Origin: Nitrospiraceae bacterium
GTDB taxonomy: Bacteria > Nitrospirota > Nitrospiria > Nitrospirales > Nitrospiraceae
Direction of reading: 5' to 3'
Assembly: GCA_019637075.1 (NCBI GenBank)
Contig: JAHBWI010000003.1
Coordinates: 124,001-188,000, forward strand
Length of the DNA: 64,000 nt
The notes under the pieces are model-generated. The model searched no databases and was not told where the DNA came from. It saw only the letters and a program-made list of their open reading frames with translations. The position numbers and the translations under genes were made by a program. Shown here in pieces: positions 42,517-51,014 of the stretch; position 1 is the stretch's first letter; each line of letters opens with the position of its first letter.

Positions 42517-43566
42517 TTATGGCGAGGGCTGGGCTGTCGGGCGTCTGTCGAGAGGGAGGGGCGTCCAGGTGTCGCCGCCGTCGGAAGAGCGATAGAGTCC
42601 ACTACCGTTGGTTCCAGCATAGATCAACTGTGGGTTACTCGCGCTCATAGAGATGGTACGGACGTTGAGCGTTTCGAGGCCTTGGTTTTTGGCCTGCCAG
42701 GTTTTCCCGCCGTCCATGGACTTCAACACGCCGGCTCGTCCGCCTACGTAGAGTACGCGGGGATCCGTGGGATGGAGGACGAGGGTGCTCACGAATTGAT
42801 CGGGGAGTCCTTGTCCGACCTCCTCCCACTTCTCCGCCCTGTTCGCCGAGCGGAACAAGCCCCTGGTCGTACCGGCATACACGAAATTGGAATTGGTCGG
42901 GTCCACGGCCAAGACGTTGACGCCCAGAGCCATCGAGGCGTTCAACACATCTTCGGGGATCAGTCCATTGTTGACCCGTACCCAACTGCTGCTTCCATCC
43001 TCGCTTCGGTAGGTGCCGCCGGTAGTGCCGGCATAGAGCACGCGCGGGTTCTTCCGGTCGATGGTCATGCAGGTGACGATGTGGACTTCCTTCATGCCGG
43101 CCATGCGCTCGTCCCAGGAGCGGCCTCCGTCCTTGGTCGCGAAGGCGCCGATGGTCGTGGCCAGATAAATGATGTCGGTATTATTCGGGTCGAAGACGAA
43201 TTCGCTGACGAAGGAGACGTGTTCCTTCAATCCAACGTTATGGGGCAGCCAATGTTGGCCGCCGTCGGGGCTTTTGTAGACGGCATCGCCCATCGTGCCG
43301 GCATAGATGGTGGCGGGGAGTTTGGGATCGATGGCCAAGGTCGTCACCCGGCGGGCGGTAAAACTGGGAAATTGCTCCCAGGTGTTTCCGCCATCCCGCG
43401 TTTTGAGGACACCGTCGTTCGTGGCGACGTAGAGTATGTTCGGGTTGGACGGATGCACCGCGATGGAGACCACCGCAGCTTCTTGCTTGCCGCAGGCGGC
43501 CAACAGGCACAGGAACGACAACAGAAGGCCGGAGACGAATTGTGAGTAGGGGCGAACTCGGCGCAT
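42517..43566 (-). CDS. Lipoprotein with seven BNR/Ycf48-like repeats
   Basis: This is 349 residues from the ATG at 43566. The lipobox LLAAC follows a short signal sequence. The mature protein is about seven tandem ~45-residue repeats, each of the form HPxNPxxxYxGTxxGVxKSxDGGxxW (for example NILYVATNDGVLKTRDGG, RVLYVGGRAGVLKSMDGG and LIYAGTNGSGLYRSSDGG). This is the beta-propeller pattern of BNR/Vps10-like and Ycf48-type proteins. It is probably an envelope-anchored assembly or binding scaffold. The count of seven fits a closed seven-blade propeller. Confidence 0.88.
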   Translation of the reverse strand: MRRVRPYSQFVSGLLLSFLCLLAACGKQEAAVVSIAVHPSNPNILYVATNDGVLKTRDGGNTWEQFPSFTARRVTTLAIDPKLPATIYAGTMGDAVYKSPDGGQHWLPHNVGLKEHVSFVSEFVFDPNNTDIIYLATTIGAFATKDGGRSWDERMAGMKEVHIVTCMTIDRKNPRVLYAGTTGGTYRSEDGSSSWVRVNNGLIPEDVLNASMALGVNVLAVDPTNSNFVYAGTTRGLFRSANRAEKWEEVGQGLPDQFVSTLVLHPTDPRVLYVGGRAGVLKSMDGGKTWQAKNQGLETLNVRTISMSASNPQLIYAGTNGSGLYRSSDGGDTWTPLPLDRRPTAQPSP

Positions 43567-43618
43567 GGCGATGGCGAGTGACGTAATCACAGCGAGGGTG
43601 GGGAGTCAAGTCGGGCTA

Positions 43619-44779
43619 TCACAGCTTCTTTCCGAAACGGGAAGCATAGCCGGTCAATTCCACATAGCCATCCCCTGACACCGTGGTCCCGCGCGAACGG
43701 CCCGTGGCCTTCACGGCTCCTTCCCAGTAGGTGACCTGTGTGCTGATGGGTGTCTGCAATTCCTGCTCCGGGAGCAGAGACGAGATGTCCAGATCGAGGC
43801 CGATTGATGGGGCGGTCATCTTCCATTGCTGCGGGTAGCGCGCGCCGGATTTCGGGCTGGTCCAGTAGGAGCGGGCTTCGATAGTCACGTCCCGTACGGC
43901 GAGCGGGTGAACGGATCCATCCGTCAGGATAACGGTGCCGCTTGAGGCTGGGTCGTCGGACCCGTCCCCATGGCGTAGCCGGTACCACATCACTTCGGTA
44001 TTGTCGGACAGTTGCAGGCTAAACCAGTCCCAGCCCACGATGTCAGCTCCCAAACCCGACGAGCCGAACTCATGATCCATCCAACTCAAACCGGTCACGG
44101 ACAGCCATTCGCTGCCGACCCGAATCCGGCCCTCCGTCGCGAGCCTGGTGAGTGAATAATAATGTGAGGCCTGGCTTGGGTCGGCGCCTTTCCGGCTGAT
44201 GCCGTCCCCTCCGTGGACGATCGGAGATTTACTGGGGGTGACGGTCAGGTCGATGGCAAAATCGTCGGTATTCGCTTGTAAGCGTTGCCGGCCGGTTCCG
44301 TCAGAGTCTTCCACGGCAGACCACTGATCGATCCAGACACGCAGGCCGTCGCCGGCAGCCCCAGCCTTTCCAAGTCCGGCCCGGCTGACCTTCTCGGACA
44401 TCGAGAATCGTCCTTGCCCAAGATCGGTCAGGGCGAAATGTGCGAGATAGAGGTGACGGATCGACCATTCGGAGGGTATGGTTTTGATCGAGTCCGGCGG
44501 AATTCCCCGGCGGAAGAAGGTCAATTCAAATCCGAAGCGGCGGTCGTCTCCGGCGGTCAGATGTCCCGTGTAATACCACCATTCGGTCCGAAACCCTTCG
44601 TGCGCGCCGTGGTCCTGCGGAAAGCGGTACTGATAGCCCGGCTTGGCGGACAAAAATTCCTGTGGAAGATTGGCCGGCGCGACGGCAGGGATTCCGACGA
44701 GCGAGAGCAGCCACACCACAAGAGTGAGCAGGCGACAGCGGAAGCCGTTTGGGGCATGTCGACGAACGCCAGTATTCAT
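43619..44779 (-). CDS. CrtC/AttH-like (hydroxyneurosporene synthase-type) exported protein
   Basis: This is 386 residues from the ATG at 44779, with a signal peptide (about 16-38). Diagnostic blocks are FRTEWWYYTGHL, FGFELTFFRRG, HLYLAHFALTD and SWMDHEFGSSGLGADIVGWDWFSLQL, characteristic of the lipocalin-like AttH/CrtC fold. In photosynthetic bacteria CrtC hydrates carotenoids, but many homologues sit beside AttEFG-type ABC exporters and have no carotenoid context. Here an ABC-2 system (45547-47300) lies close by on the other strand. The function is uncertain. Confidence 0.85.
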   Translation of the reverse strand: MNTGVRRHAPNGFRCRLLTLVVWLLSLVGIPAVAPANLPQEFLSAKPGYQYRFPQDHGAHEGFRTEWWYYTGHLTAGDDRRFGFELTFFRRGIPPDSIKTIPSEWSIRHLYLAHFALTDLGQGRFSMSEKVSRAGLGKAGAAGDGLRVWIDQWSAVEDSDGTGRQRLQANTDDFAIDLTVTPSKSPIVHGGDGISRKGADPSQASHYYSLTRLATEGRIRVGSEWLSVTGLSWMDHEFGSSGLGADIVGWDWFSLQLSDNTEVMWYRLRHGDGSDDPASSGTVILTDGSVHPLAVRDVTIEARSYWTSPKSGARYPQQWKMTAPSIGLDLDISSLLPEQELQTPISTQVTYWEGAVKATGRSRGTTVSGDGYVELTGYASRFGKKL

Positions 44780-44825
44780 GAGGGTTTTCGTGGTTTTCCT
44801 CTCCTTACGTGAGCATGCCGTGCCG

Positions 44826-44855
44826 TTGACAATTTTGCGGAGCATCAGCTATCGT
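44826..44855 (+). promoter_or_regulatory. Putative promoter giving a near-leaderless start
   Basis: Consensus TTGACA (44826-44831), an 18-bp spacer, then TATCGT (44850-44855). Transcription would begin about 44862, essentially at the ATG at 44861, and no ribosome-binding site is visible before that ATG. Confidence 0.4.
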
Positions 44856-44860
44856 GAGCC

Positions 44861-45550
44861 ATGTTTTTGGAGCCTGAACGCGATCAACTTGGCCGTGAAC
44901 CTGCGGGAAAACCGCAGCCATTTCCGGTCCCGGAACGGATTCCCCTCTTTCCCCTTCCAAACGTGGTCTTCTTCCCGAAAACCTATCTGCCGCTTCATGT
45001 CTTTGAACCACGCTATCGGCAAATGGTAGCGGATGCGGCGACGCAAGGGCAATGCATCGGGATGGCGCTCTTGAAGGAAGGATGGGAGGACCAGTATTAC
45101 AAGAATCCCCCGATCTTTTCGATGGGCTGCGTCGGTCGGCTGGTGAGCGTGCAGAAGTTACCGGACGGTCGGTCGAACATTCTTCTACAGGGGATCGAGC
45201 GCTACGAGGTTCGGGAGGAGTTCTTCGATAAGCCCTATCGAGAGGCTCGTATCACGCTGCGGCCTCGGGAAGCGGACGTCGCTCTCGACGCAGGGCTTCG
45301 CGCGTATCTCACGGGTGTATTGCAGCAATATCTCCATGTCGATGAAGAGGCGGCAGCGCTTCAGAGTCTGGTTCGGCCTGATGTCAGCGACGTCGTATTC
45401 GTCCATCAGTTGTCGACCTATCTGGAATGCACGCCGCTCGAAAAACAGTTCTTGCTGGAGGCCGACAGCCTCTCGCAACATGCGCGACGCTTGAGCGACT
45501 TGATTCATTTCAAGCTGGACGAACGGCGCGGCGCCAGGGGGTGGGGATGA
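44861..45550 (+). CDS. Lon N-terminal (substrate-binding) domain protein
   Basis: A 229-residue protein, a stand-alone LON domain: IPLFPLPNVVFFPKTYLPLHVFEPRYRQMV is the classic opening, with GMALLKEGW, GCVGRLVSVQKLPDGRSNILLQGIERYE and a C-terminal helical bundle with LLEADSLSQHARRL. There is no ATPase or protease domain, as in the bacterial LON-only family whose role is unknown. It overlaps the ABC ATPase gene by 4 bp. Confidence 0.9.
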   Translation: MFLEPERDQLGREPAGKPQPFPVPERIPLFPLPNVVFFPKTYLPLHVFEPRYRQMVADAATQGQCIGMALLKEGWEDQYYKNPPIFSMGCVGRLVSVQKLPDGRSNILLQGIERYEVREEFFDKPYREARITLRPREADVALDAGLRAYLTGVLQQYLHVDEEAAALQSLVRPDVSDVVFVHQLSTYLECTPLEKQFLLEADSLSQHARRLSDLIHFKLDERRGARGWG

Positions 45551-46524
45551 TGTCCCGTCAAGTTGCAATCGAAGTGTCCCATCTGGCGAAGGTCTACGAT
45601 AAGGTTCGCGCCGTCGATGATCTCTCGTTCCAGGTTCAAACCGGCGAGATCTTTGGGCTGCTCGGGCCGAATGGGGCCGGAAAGAGCACGACGCTCCGGA
45701 TTCTCATCACATTGCTGAATCCGACGTCCGGATCCGCGAAGATTTTCGGCCTGGACAGCGTGGTGGATGCCGACCGGGTGCGGCAGACGATCGGATATGT
45801 GCCGCAGGAGCGGGCCATCGACCGGTTCTTGACCGGCCGCGAGCATTTGGAGTTGCTGGCCAACTTGTATCACCTGCCTGCGGACGAGGCGACGAAACGA
45901 ATCGCCCACCTGTTGAAGCTGGTGGAGTTGGAAGCCCATGCGGACCGTCCGGCCAAAACCTATTCCGGCGGTATGAAACGTAAATTGGATATCGCCTGCG
46001 GCCTGCTTCCGGATCCGAAGATCCTGTTCCTCGATGAGCCGACATTGGGATTGGACGTACAGAGCCGGCTCCGCATCTGGGACCATGTCCGGGCCATGCG
46101 GGAGCGTGGGATCACGGTCGTGATGACGACCAACTACCTGGATGAGGCCGACCAACTCTGCGACCGCATCGCCATCATCGACACCGGCAAGATCAAAGCC
46201 ATCGGATCGCCGACGGAACTCAAGGCCGGCTTGGGTGGCGACATCGTTTCGTTGACCATCCGCGAGCAGTCGCGCCTGGAGGCCCTGGCGGCTGCGCTGA
46301 AGGCGCTCCCCGTCATTCGTGCGGTCACGGTGAAGCCGACGGGCCTGGATATCCGCGTGGATTCTCCGGAGAAGGCGCTGCCGGCCATCTTGGAGGCGGC
46401 CAATCGCCTGACCTGCCAAATCGAGTTTATCGACTATCACCGCCCCCGACTCGATGATGTGTTCATTGCCCACACGGGCCGCTCGATCAAGGACGACACT
46501 CCCAAGGAAAGCGAAGGGTCATGA
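45547..46524 (+). CDS. ABC transporter ATP-binding protein (DrrA/NodI-like)
   Basis: This is 325 residues from the ATG at 45547. Walker A is GPNGAGKST, the signature YSGGMKRKLDIA, Walker B ILFLDEPTLGLD, with a C-terminal accessory segment ending RLDDVFIAHTGRSIKD, typical of ABC-2 drug/polysaccharide exporter ATPases. It is coupled by 4-bp overlaps to the LON gene before it and the permease after it. The transported substrate is unknown. Confidence 0.92.
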   Translation: MMSRQVAIEVSHLAKVYDKVRAVDDLSFQVQTGEIFGLLGPNGAGKSTTLRILITLLNPTSGSAKIFGLDSVVDADRVRQTIGYVPQERAIDRFLTGREHLELLANLYHLPADEATKRIAHLLKLVELEAHADRPAKTYSGGMKRKLDIACGLLPDPKILFLDEPTLGLDVQSRLRIWDHVRAMRERGITVVMTTNYLDEADQLCDRIAIIDTGKIKAIGSPTELKAGLGGDIVSLTIREQSRLEALAAALKALPVIRAVTVKPTGLDIRVDSPEKALPAILEAANRLTCQIEFIDYHRPRLDDVFIAHTGRSIKDDTPKESEGS

Positions 46525-47300
46525 AGGAATATTGGCAGGAAATCAAAGCCTTGACGATGCGCTGGGTGCGTCGCCTCAGCCGTGAAAAGTTCAGCATGCT
46601 CTTCACGCTGGTCCAGCCGATGCTGTTTTGGCTGATCTTCTTCGGCAATCTGTTTCAGCGGGCCGCCGACACACAGGTGACCCAGGCTCCCAATTACATC
46701 AGTTTTCTTGCAGCCGGGGTCGTGGTGATGACCGTGTTGAACAACGGATTAGCCGGCGGGGTCGATCTCCTGTTCGATAAGGAGAATGGCTTTCTCGAGC
46801 GATTGATGTCGACACCGATCCACCGCACCTCGGTCATCCTCAGCCGGTTCATTTTCGTGATGACCATTACCTCGATGCAAGTGCTGGTGATTCTCGGTGT
46901 CGCGTTCTTGTTCGGTGTCCAGCCTGCGACAGGGCTGCTCGGCGTGGCGATGATTCTGCTGATCGGCATGCTCTTCGGGGTCGGCCTCACCGCGATCTCC
47001 ATGGCGATGGCCTTCTCGGTCAAGAGCCACGGCGATTTCTTCTCCGTGCTGGGTTTCCTGTCCTTGCCGATGATCTTCCTCAGCTCCGCATTGGTGCCTC
47101 TGGCTGCGATGCCGGGCTGGATGGGATTTCTGGCGAAGTTCAACCCGATGACCTGGGCAATCGATGCCGTGCGGCCTTTGATTCTCCAAGGCTGGACGGA
47201 AGCGCTGCCGCATGTGGGCGCGGTCATCGTCGTCATGCTGTTGTTCGACGCCCTGTGTCTCTACGGAGGCGCCAAGGCGTTCCGTCGCGCGATGGGGTAG
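46521..47300 (+). CDS. ABC-2 type transporter permease
   Basis: This 259-residue protein has six hydrophobic segments: about 25-43, 56-80, 105-130, 138-160, 166-190 and 227-250. The ABC-2 signature region reads NGFLERLMSTPIHR between helices 2 and 3, and FNPMTWAIDAVRPLIL precedes the last helix. It partners with the upstream ATPase (ATGA overlap) to export a substrate such as a drug, lipid or polymer. No outer-membrane or adaptor component is present. Confidence 0.92.
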   Translation: MKEYWQEIKALTMRWVRRLSREKFSMLFTLVQPMLFWLIFFGNLFQRAADTQVTQAPNYISFLAAGVVVMTVLNNGLAGGVDLLFDKENGFLERLMSTPIHRTSVILSRFIFVMTITSMQVLVILGVAFLFGVQPATGLLGVAMILLIGMLFGVGLTAISMAMAFSVKSHGDFFSVLGFLSLPMIFLSSALVPLAAMPGWMGFLAKFNPMTWAIDAVRPLILQGWTEALPHVGAVIVVMLLFDALCLYGGAKAFRRAMG

Positions 47301-47370
47301 GGTTCGTGGGAGTCATGCCGCGTCCCACGCGGCGGGGAGCAAGTCAGACCGAGTGAAGTTTGGACCAACC

Positions 47371-48231
47371 ATGCTGGCGAATGAAAATCAGATCCGCGCC
47401 TTGATTCGTCTCTTGGGCGACGAGGATGAACGGATCGTTCGCACGATTCGGGGGAAACTCATCGATTACGGGGATTGCGCCGTCCCCCTGTTGCAGGAAG
47501 CCGAAATCGAGCAGCCCGATATGTCCGATCGCATTGCGACGGTGCTCGAGGAAATTCGCGGCGCCAGGCTCGAGGAGGAACTGCGCGAACTCGTCGATGC
47601 GCCGGGAGAAGACATGGACCTGGAAACCGGAGCCTTCGTCTTGGCGCGGTATGCGTATCCCATGCTGGACGTGCCGGCCTACGCGTCGCTGTTGGATCGA
47701 ATGGCGCGGGAGGTACGCGAGCAGATCGGGAACCGCGTCTCGGGGGAAGAAACAGTCAAGGCCTTGAACCGCTACCTGTTCACCGAATGCGGATTCAAGG
47801 GCAACACGAAGAACTATTACGAAGTCGAAAACAGCTACCTGAACCGCGTGATCGACCGCCGGACCGGCATTCCCATCAGTCTCTCCACCGTCTATCTCCT
47901 GATCGGGAAGCGGCTTCAATTGCCCGTGCATGGGATCGGAATGCCCGGGCATTTTTTGGTGAAGTTCGATTCCGACAAGTACAAAGTCTTCATCGATTGT
48001 TTCAACGGGGGCGCGCTGCTGACGGAAAAGAACTGTGCCCGATTCCTGACCGAGGCCGGCTACGGCTTCGAGGAGCGCTTCCTTCAGCGAAGTCCGACCC
48101 GCGCCATCCTCACCCGCATGATCAAGAATTTGCTGGCGATCTACAGCAAGCTGGACGATCCGCTCAAGAAGTCTCGACTCTTGCGGTTCGTTGAGATTCT
48201 GGGGTGCGAGCAGCGAGAGGGCGGACTCTAG
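47371..48231 (+). CDS. SirB1/transglutaminase-like protein
   Basis: This is 286 residues from the ATG at 47371. The helical N-terminus has short HEAT-like repeats (IRALIRLLGDEDERIVRTIRGKL). The C-terminal half carries the SirB1-family core NRYLFTECGFKGNTKNYYEVENSYLNRV, RTGIPISLSTVYLLIG and GMPGHFLVKF. Members share a transglutaminase-like fold; in this protein Cys in the TECGF segment and His in GHF are present. It is a cytoplasmic protein of unknown role, 70 bp after the permease. Confidence 0.82.
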   Translation: MLANENQIRALIRLLGDEDERIVRTIRGKLIDYGDCAVPLLQEAEIEQPDMSDRIATVLEEIRGARLEEELRELVDAPGEDMDLETGAFVLARYAYPMLDVPAYASLLDRMAREVREQIGNRVSGEETVKALNRYLFTECGFKGNTKNYYEVENSYLNRVIDRRTGIPISLSTVYLLIGKRLQLPVHGIGMPGHFLVKFDSDKYKVFIDCFNGGALLTEKNCARFLTEAGYGFEERFLQRSPTRAILTRMIKNLLAIYSKLDDPLKKSRLLRFVEILGCEQREGGL

Positions 48232-48234
48232 CTC

Positions 48235-48993
48235 TCAGCTTCGCCACCGGAACAGATCCTTCGCCATCCTGATCCGTCCCCCGAAATACTGCCCCGCTTG
48301 GCCTCGCACATCGTAGCGTTCCGCAATCGGATAAAAATGAGAAAGAAGGAGTTGGTCGACGCCGGCCTGCTGCGCCACTTGGCCGCATTCTCCCGCATGC
48401 AGGTGGGCGGGGCCCGGGCGGTTCTCGGGAAACGAGCAATCGAGGATGGCGAGGTCCGCATTCTCGCAGAGCCGCACCAACGATTCGCATTTCACGGAAT
48501 CCCCTGAATAGACGACGGCGCAGCCCTCATACTCGATCCGGTAACCAAGGCAGTGGAGGCGAGGAGCGTGCGTCACGGTGCCGGGTCGAATGGACGTGTC
48601 ACCCAGCCGGAAGCTCCGGTCCGAGGCCTCGCGAACGGTGACGCGAAACGGGGCGCGGTTGAAGCTGGGGAAGTTGCTCATCATGGCGGCCATCAATTTC
48701 TTGGTGCCGCGGGGACCGATCAGCGTGAGCGGCGGTCTGGTCCCGCCCTGATACTTGCAGTAGATGATCGCGTCGAAGAAGAAGGGAATGAAATCGGCAA
48801 AGTGGTCGGCGTGGAAATGTGAGAACAGGATATGGGTGATGCGGTGGCGATCGGTGCCGGATTTGATCAGATTCGTCAGCGTGCGGGGTCCGAAGTCCAG
48901 CAGAAACAGGTGATCGGTTTGGACGAGGTACCCCGCGGCTGCTCTGTCCGGATGGACGTTGGTGCCCGAGCCGAGGACGGTGACCCGCATCAT
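48235..48993 (-). CDS. Metallo-beta-lactamase-fold hydrolase, RNase Z-like
   Basis: A 252-residue protein. The metal-binding motif HFHADH is in FSHFHADHFADF, further ligands are H in VTHAPRLH, D in YSGDSVKCE and H in LLSHFYP. The layout is that of RNase Z/phosphodiesterase-like MBL proteins, but the protein lacks the exosite arm of true RNase Z, so a phosphodiesterase or other hydrolytic role is as likely. It is coupled to the MarR gene by a 4-bp overlap. Confidence 0.86.
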   Translation of the reverse strand: MMRVTVLGSGTNVHPDRAAAGYLVQTDHLFLLDFGPRTLTNLIKSGTDRHRITHILFSHFHADHFADFIPFFFDAIIYCKYQGGTRPPLTLIGPRGTKKLMAAMMSNFPSFNRAPFRVTVREASDRSFRLGDTSIRPGTVTHAPRLHCLGYRIEYEGCAVVYSGDSVKCESLVRLCENADLAILDCSFPENRPGPAHLHAGECGQVAQQAGVDQLLLSHFYPIAERYDVRGQAGQYFGGRIRMAKDLFRWRS

Positions 48994-49448
48994 GGCCGGG
49001 GCGAGGTCTGAAAGCTTTGCTGCAGGCGCAGCAGGAGGGTTCGCAACTGGTCGGCCTCCTTCTGGGTCAAGGCCCGCTTGAAAAACGGCAGCAGAAACGC
49101 GATATGGGCGGAGAATGTCTTCCGGAACAGCGCGTCCCCCTTGTCGGTGAGCTTGATCCGGATGCTTCGCCGATCGTCTTTGACGGGGGTGCGGCGAATC
49201 AAGCCCTTCGCGGCCAGCCTATCCAATACACCGGTGAGCGTGCCCTTGGTAACCAGCGTCGCCTCCGACAGTTCGGCGCAGGTCAGGCCGTCGGTGTCTC
49301 CCAAGGTGGCGATCACATCGAACTGGGATTGGGTCAGACGAAGCGACCGGATGTGGCGGTTGTCCGCGCGAGAGAAGGCCAAATAGGTCTCGACGAGCGG
49401 ACGGAGCACCTTCAAGTAGGGGTCGGATTTGAGATCGGGGAGTTCCAC
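48990..49448 (-). CDS. MarR-family transcriptional regulator
   Basis: This 152-residue protein uses GTG as its start. The winged-helix core reads LTQSQFDVIATLGD, CAELSEATLVTKGTLTGVLDRLAAKGLIRRTPVKDDRRSIRIKLTDKG, which is the MarR DNA-binding segment with the DRR wing. It probably binds a small ligand or senses stress and represses its own operon with the MBL gene downstream. The likely promoter ends at or near the GTG, which would make the transcript leaderless. Confidence 0.9.
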   Translation of the reverse strand: MELPDLKSDPYLKVLRPLVETYLAFSRADNRHIRSLRLTQSQFDVIATLGDTDGLTCAELSEATLVTKGTLTGVLDRLAAKGLIRRTPVKDDRRSIRIKLTDKGDALFRKTFSAHIAFLLPFFKRALTQKEADQLRTLLLRLQQSFQTSPRP

Positions 49449-49457
49449 GGCCCGCGC

Positions 49458-49486
49458 AGCCTAGTCATTGTGCCAGCATCTGTCAA
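49458..49486 (-). promoter_or_regulatory. Putative promoter of the MarR gene (minus strand)
   Basis: On the minus strand a consensus TTGACA (49486-49481) is followed after 17 bp by TAGGCT (49463-49458). Initiation would fall about 2-3 nt before the GTG at 49448, with no Shine-Dalgarno sequence. Confidence 0.4.
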
Positions 49487-49529
49487 GAGTATAGGACCGC
49501 GTTGACGCCGCAAGGACGGGCCCCCTATC

Positions 49530-50174
49530 ATGCAGCCCGTCATGCCTCGCTATTCTCAGGCCGGTCAGGCCAACCTCACGGCGATTTTCTTGCTCCTCGC
49601 ACTCGTCGTCTCAGGAGTATGGATCTGGAAGCGCCTGACTCCCGACGTTCAAGAAACGATTATCGACCAGGCCATTCCGCTGGCCGCCCTGCTGCTGGCC
49701 GTTGGCGTCGCGACGTGGTGGCTGGTTCGGAAGATCCAGGCAACACGAAATCGGCGCCTCGTCCGGGATCGATTGATCGCACGGCTGGAAAAGGAACCGG
49801 CCGGAGAAAAGCGATTGGAATTGGCCTTCGCCCTGATCGAAACGAATGAGTATCAACGAACCGGGCTCGAAGCCGTGGCCCCGCGGCTCCAGGAATTATT
49901 TACCACGACGCTGAAACGCGCGCTCGGCGACAAACAGCATCGCGTGCGCGGCATGGCGGCCAGCCATTTGGGCGTGATCGGGGACAAGACCGCGGTGGCA
50001 ACGTTGTTGGCGGCGTTGGAAGACGACCATGCTTACGTCCGGGGCTGCGCAGCCTTGGGACTAGGGCGGTTGCGGGCGGAGGAAGCCAAGGACAAGTTGG
50101 CGGAGATGAGCAAGGAAGACTGGGATCAAACGGTTCGGAGTCGGGCAAGGGAGGCGCTGGAGCGGATCAGGTGA
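49530..50174 (+). CDS. Membrane-anchored HEAT-repeat protein
   Basis: A 214-residue protein. Two N-terminal hydrophobic segments (about 16-33 and 48-66) are followed by a basic stretch and HEAT repeats (about 95-214) with the regular AASHLGVIGDKTAVATLLAAL and GCAALGLGRLRAEEAKDKLAEM units. It is probably an inner-membrane protein with a cytoplasmic binding scaffold. The partner is unknown. It is convergent with the metallophosphoesterase gene with only 6 bp between them. Confidence 0.75.
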   Translation: MQPVMPRYSQAGQANLTAIFLLLALVVSGVWIWKRLTPDVQETIIDQAIPLAALLLAVGVATWWLVRKIQATRNRRLVRDRLIARLEKEPAGEKRLELAFALIETNEYQRTGLEAVAPRLQELFTTTLKRALGDKQHRVRGMAASHLGVIGDKTAVATLLAALEDDHAYVRGCAALGLGRLRAEEAKDKLAEMSKEDWDQTVRSRAREALERIR

Positions 50175-50180
50175 TGAGGC

Positions 50181-51014
50181 CTAGGCGGCCCATTCGAGCA
50201 AGACGATTTCCGGAGGGCAGTTGATGCGGGCCGGCAGCCCCGACCATCCGAGTCCGCGATTTACGTAGAGACGGTGGCCGTTCTTGCTGTAAAAGCCGTT
50301 CGTCCGCCCGTCGCAACCGGGTGGAAGCCAAAAGGTCGGCAAAAACCGGAATCGCCACTGTCCCGCATGGCTGTGACCGCAGAGCGCCAGATCGACCTGG
50401 TGCCGAGGGGACAGCTGGTCCAAAATGTTCGGCGCATGGGCGAGGAGCAGCGTGAACCGTTCCGGCCGTCGCGAGGGGATGCAACGGAGGTCGGCTCGGT
50501 GAAGCGAAGGATCGTCGACCCCCACAATCGCCAGCTCCGCTCTCTCGACGGGAATGTACGTGACTTGGTTTTGCAGCAGCACGATCTTGTGGCGATCGAA
50601 GGCGTCCGTGAATTCGTCGACTCGCAAGCCGCTGTAATGGTCATGGTTCCCAAGGGTGACGAACACCGGCGCAATGCGGCGCAGACCAGATAAAAAAGTC
50701 ATCAGGTGCGGGAGGCCGTCCCGAACGTTGAGCAGGTCGCCGGTGATGAAGATCCAATCCGGTTTCAAGTCCGCGAGGGTGTCAACGAGGGTGCGGTGAC
50801 GCGGCAAATATCGGTCCAGGTGAAGATCGGTGATATGCACGGCGCGTCGGCCGGCCAGGGCCGGGCAGGTGATCGACAGCTTCGTCACCTCTGCCGGTTC
50901 CAGCCCGAACTCGAACCCCGGCAGCAGGTTGAAAAAATGGTGAAAGGGCCGACTGAGCCAGTGGCCGAGCCAGACCCGTGCAAGTTCCTGAAACCGAATC
51001 AGGCGACCGATCAT
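50181..51014 (-). CDS. Metallophosphoesterase (calcineurin-like)
   Basis: A 277-residue protein. All five metallophosphatase blocks are visible: HITDLHLDR, FITGDLLN, LGNHDHYSG and the C-terminal LCGHSHAGQW, with YLPRHRTLVDT after the first. It closely resembles the membrane-associated YkuE/LpxH-distant phosphoesterases, with a lead-in of about 55 residues that includes GHWLSRPFHHFF. It may act on lipid or nucleotide phosphodiesters. Its start overlaps the stop of the gene upstream by 4 bp. Confidence 0.88.
   Translation of the reverse strand: MIGRLIRFQELARVWLGHWLSRPFHHFFNLLPGFEFGLEPAEVTKLSITCPALAGRRAVHITDLHLDRYLPRHRTLVDTLADLKPDWIFITGDLLNVRDGLPHLMTFLSGLRRIAPVFVTLGNHDHYSGLRVDEFTDAFDRHKIVLLQNQVTYIPVERAELAIVGVDDPSLHRADLRCIPSRRPERFTLLLAHAPNILDQLSPRHQVDLALCGHSHAGQWRFRFLPTFWLPPGCDGRTNGFYSKNGHRLYVNRGLGWSGLPARINCPPEIVLLEWAA

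Noticed and set aside
42097-43545. 482-codon plus-strand open frame opposite the BNR-repeat and phosphatase genes
   Set aside because: Its length comes from the codon bias of the repeat-rich gene on the other strand; it shows no motif, good start or sensible composition.
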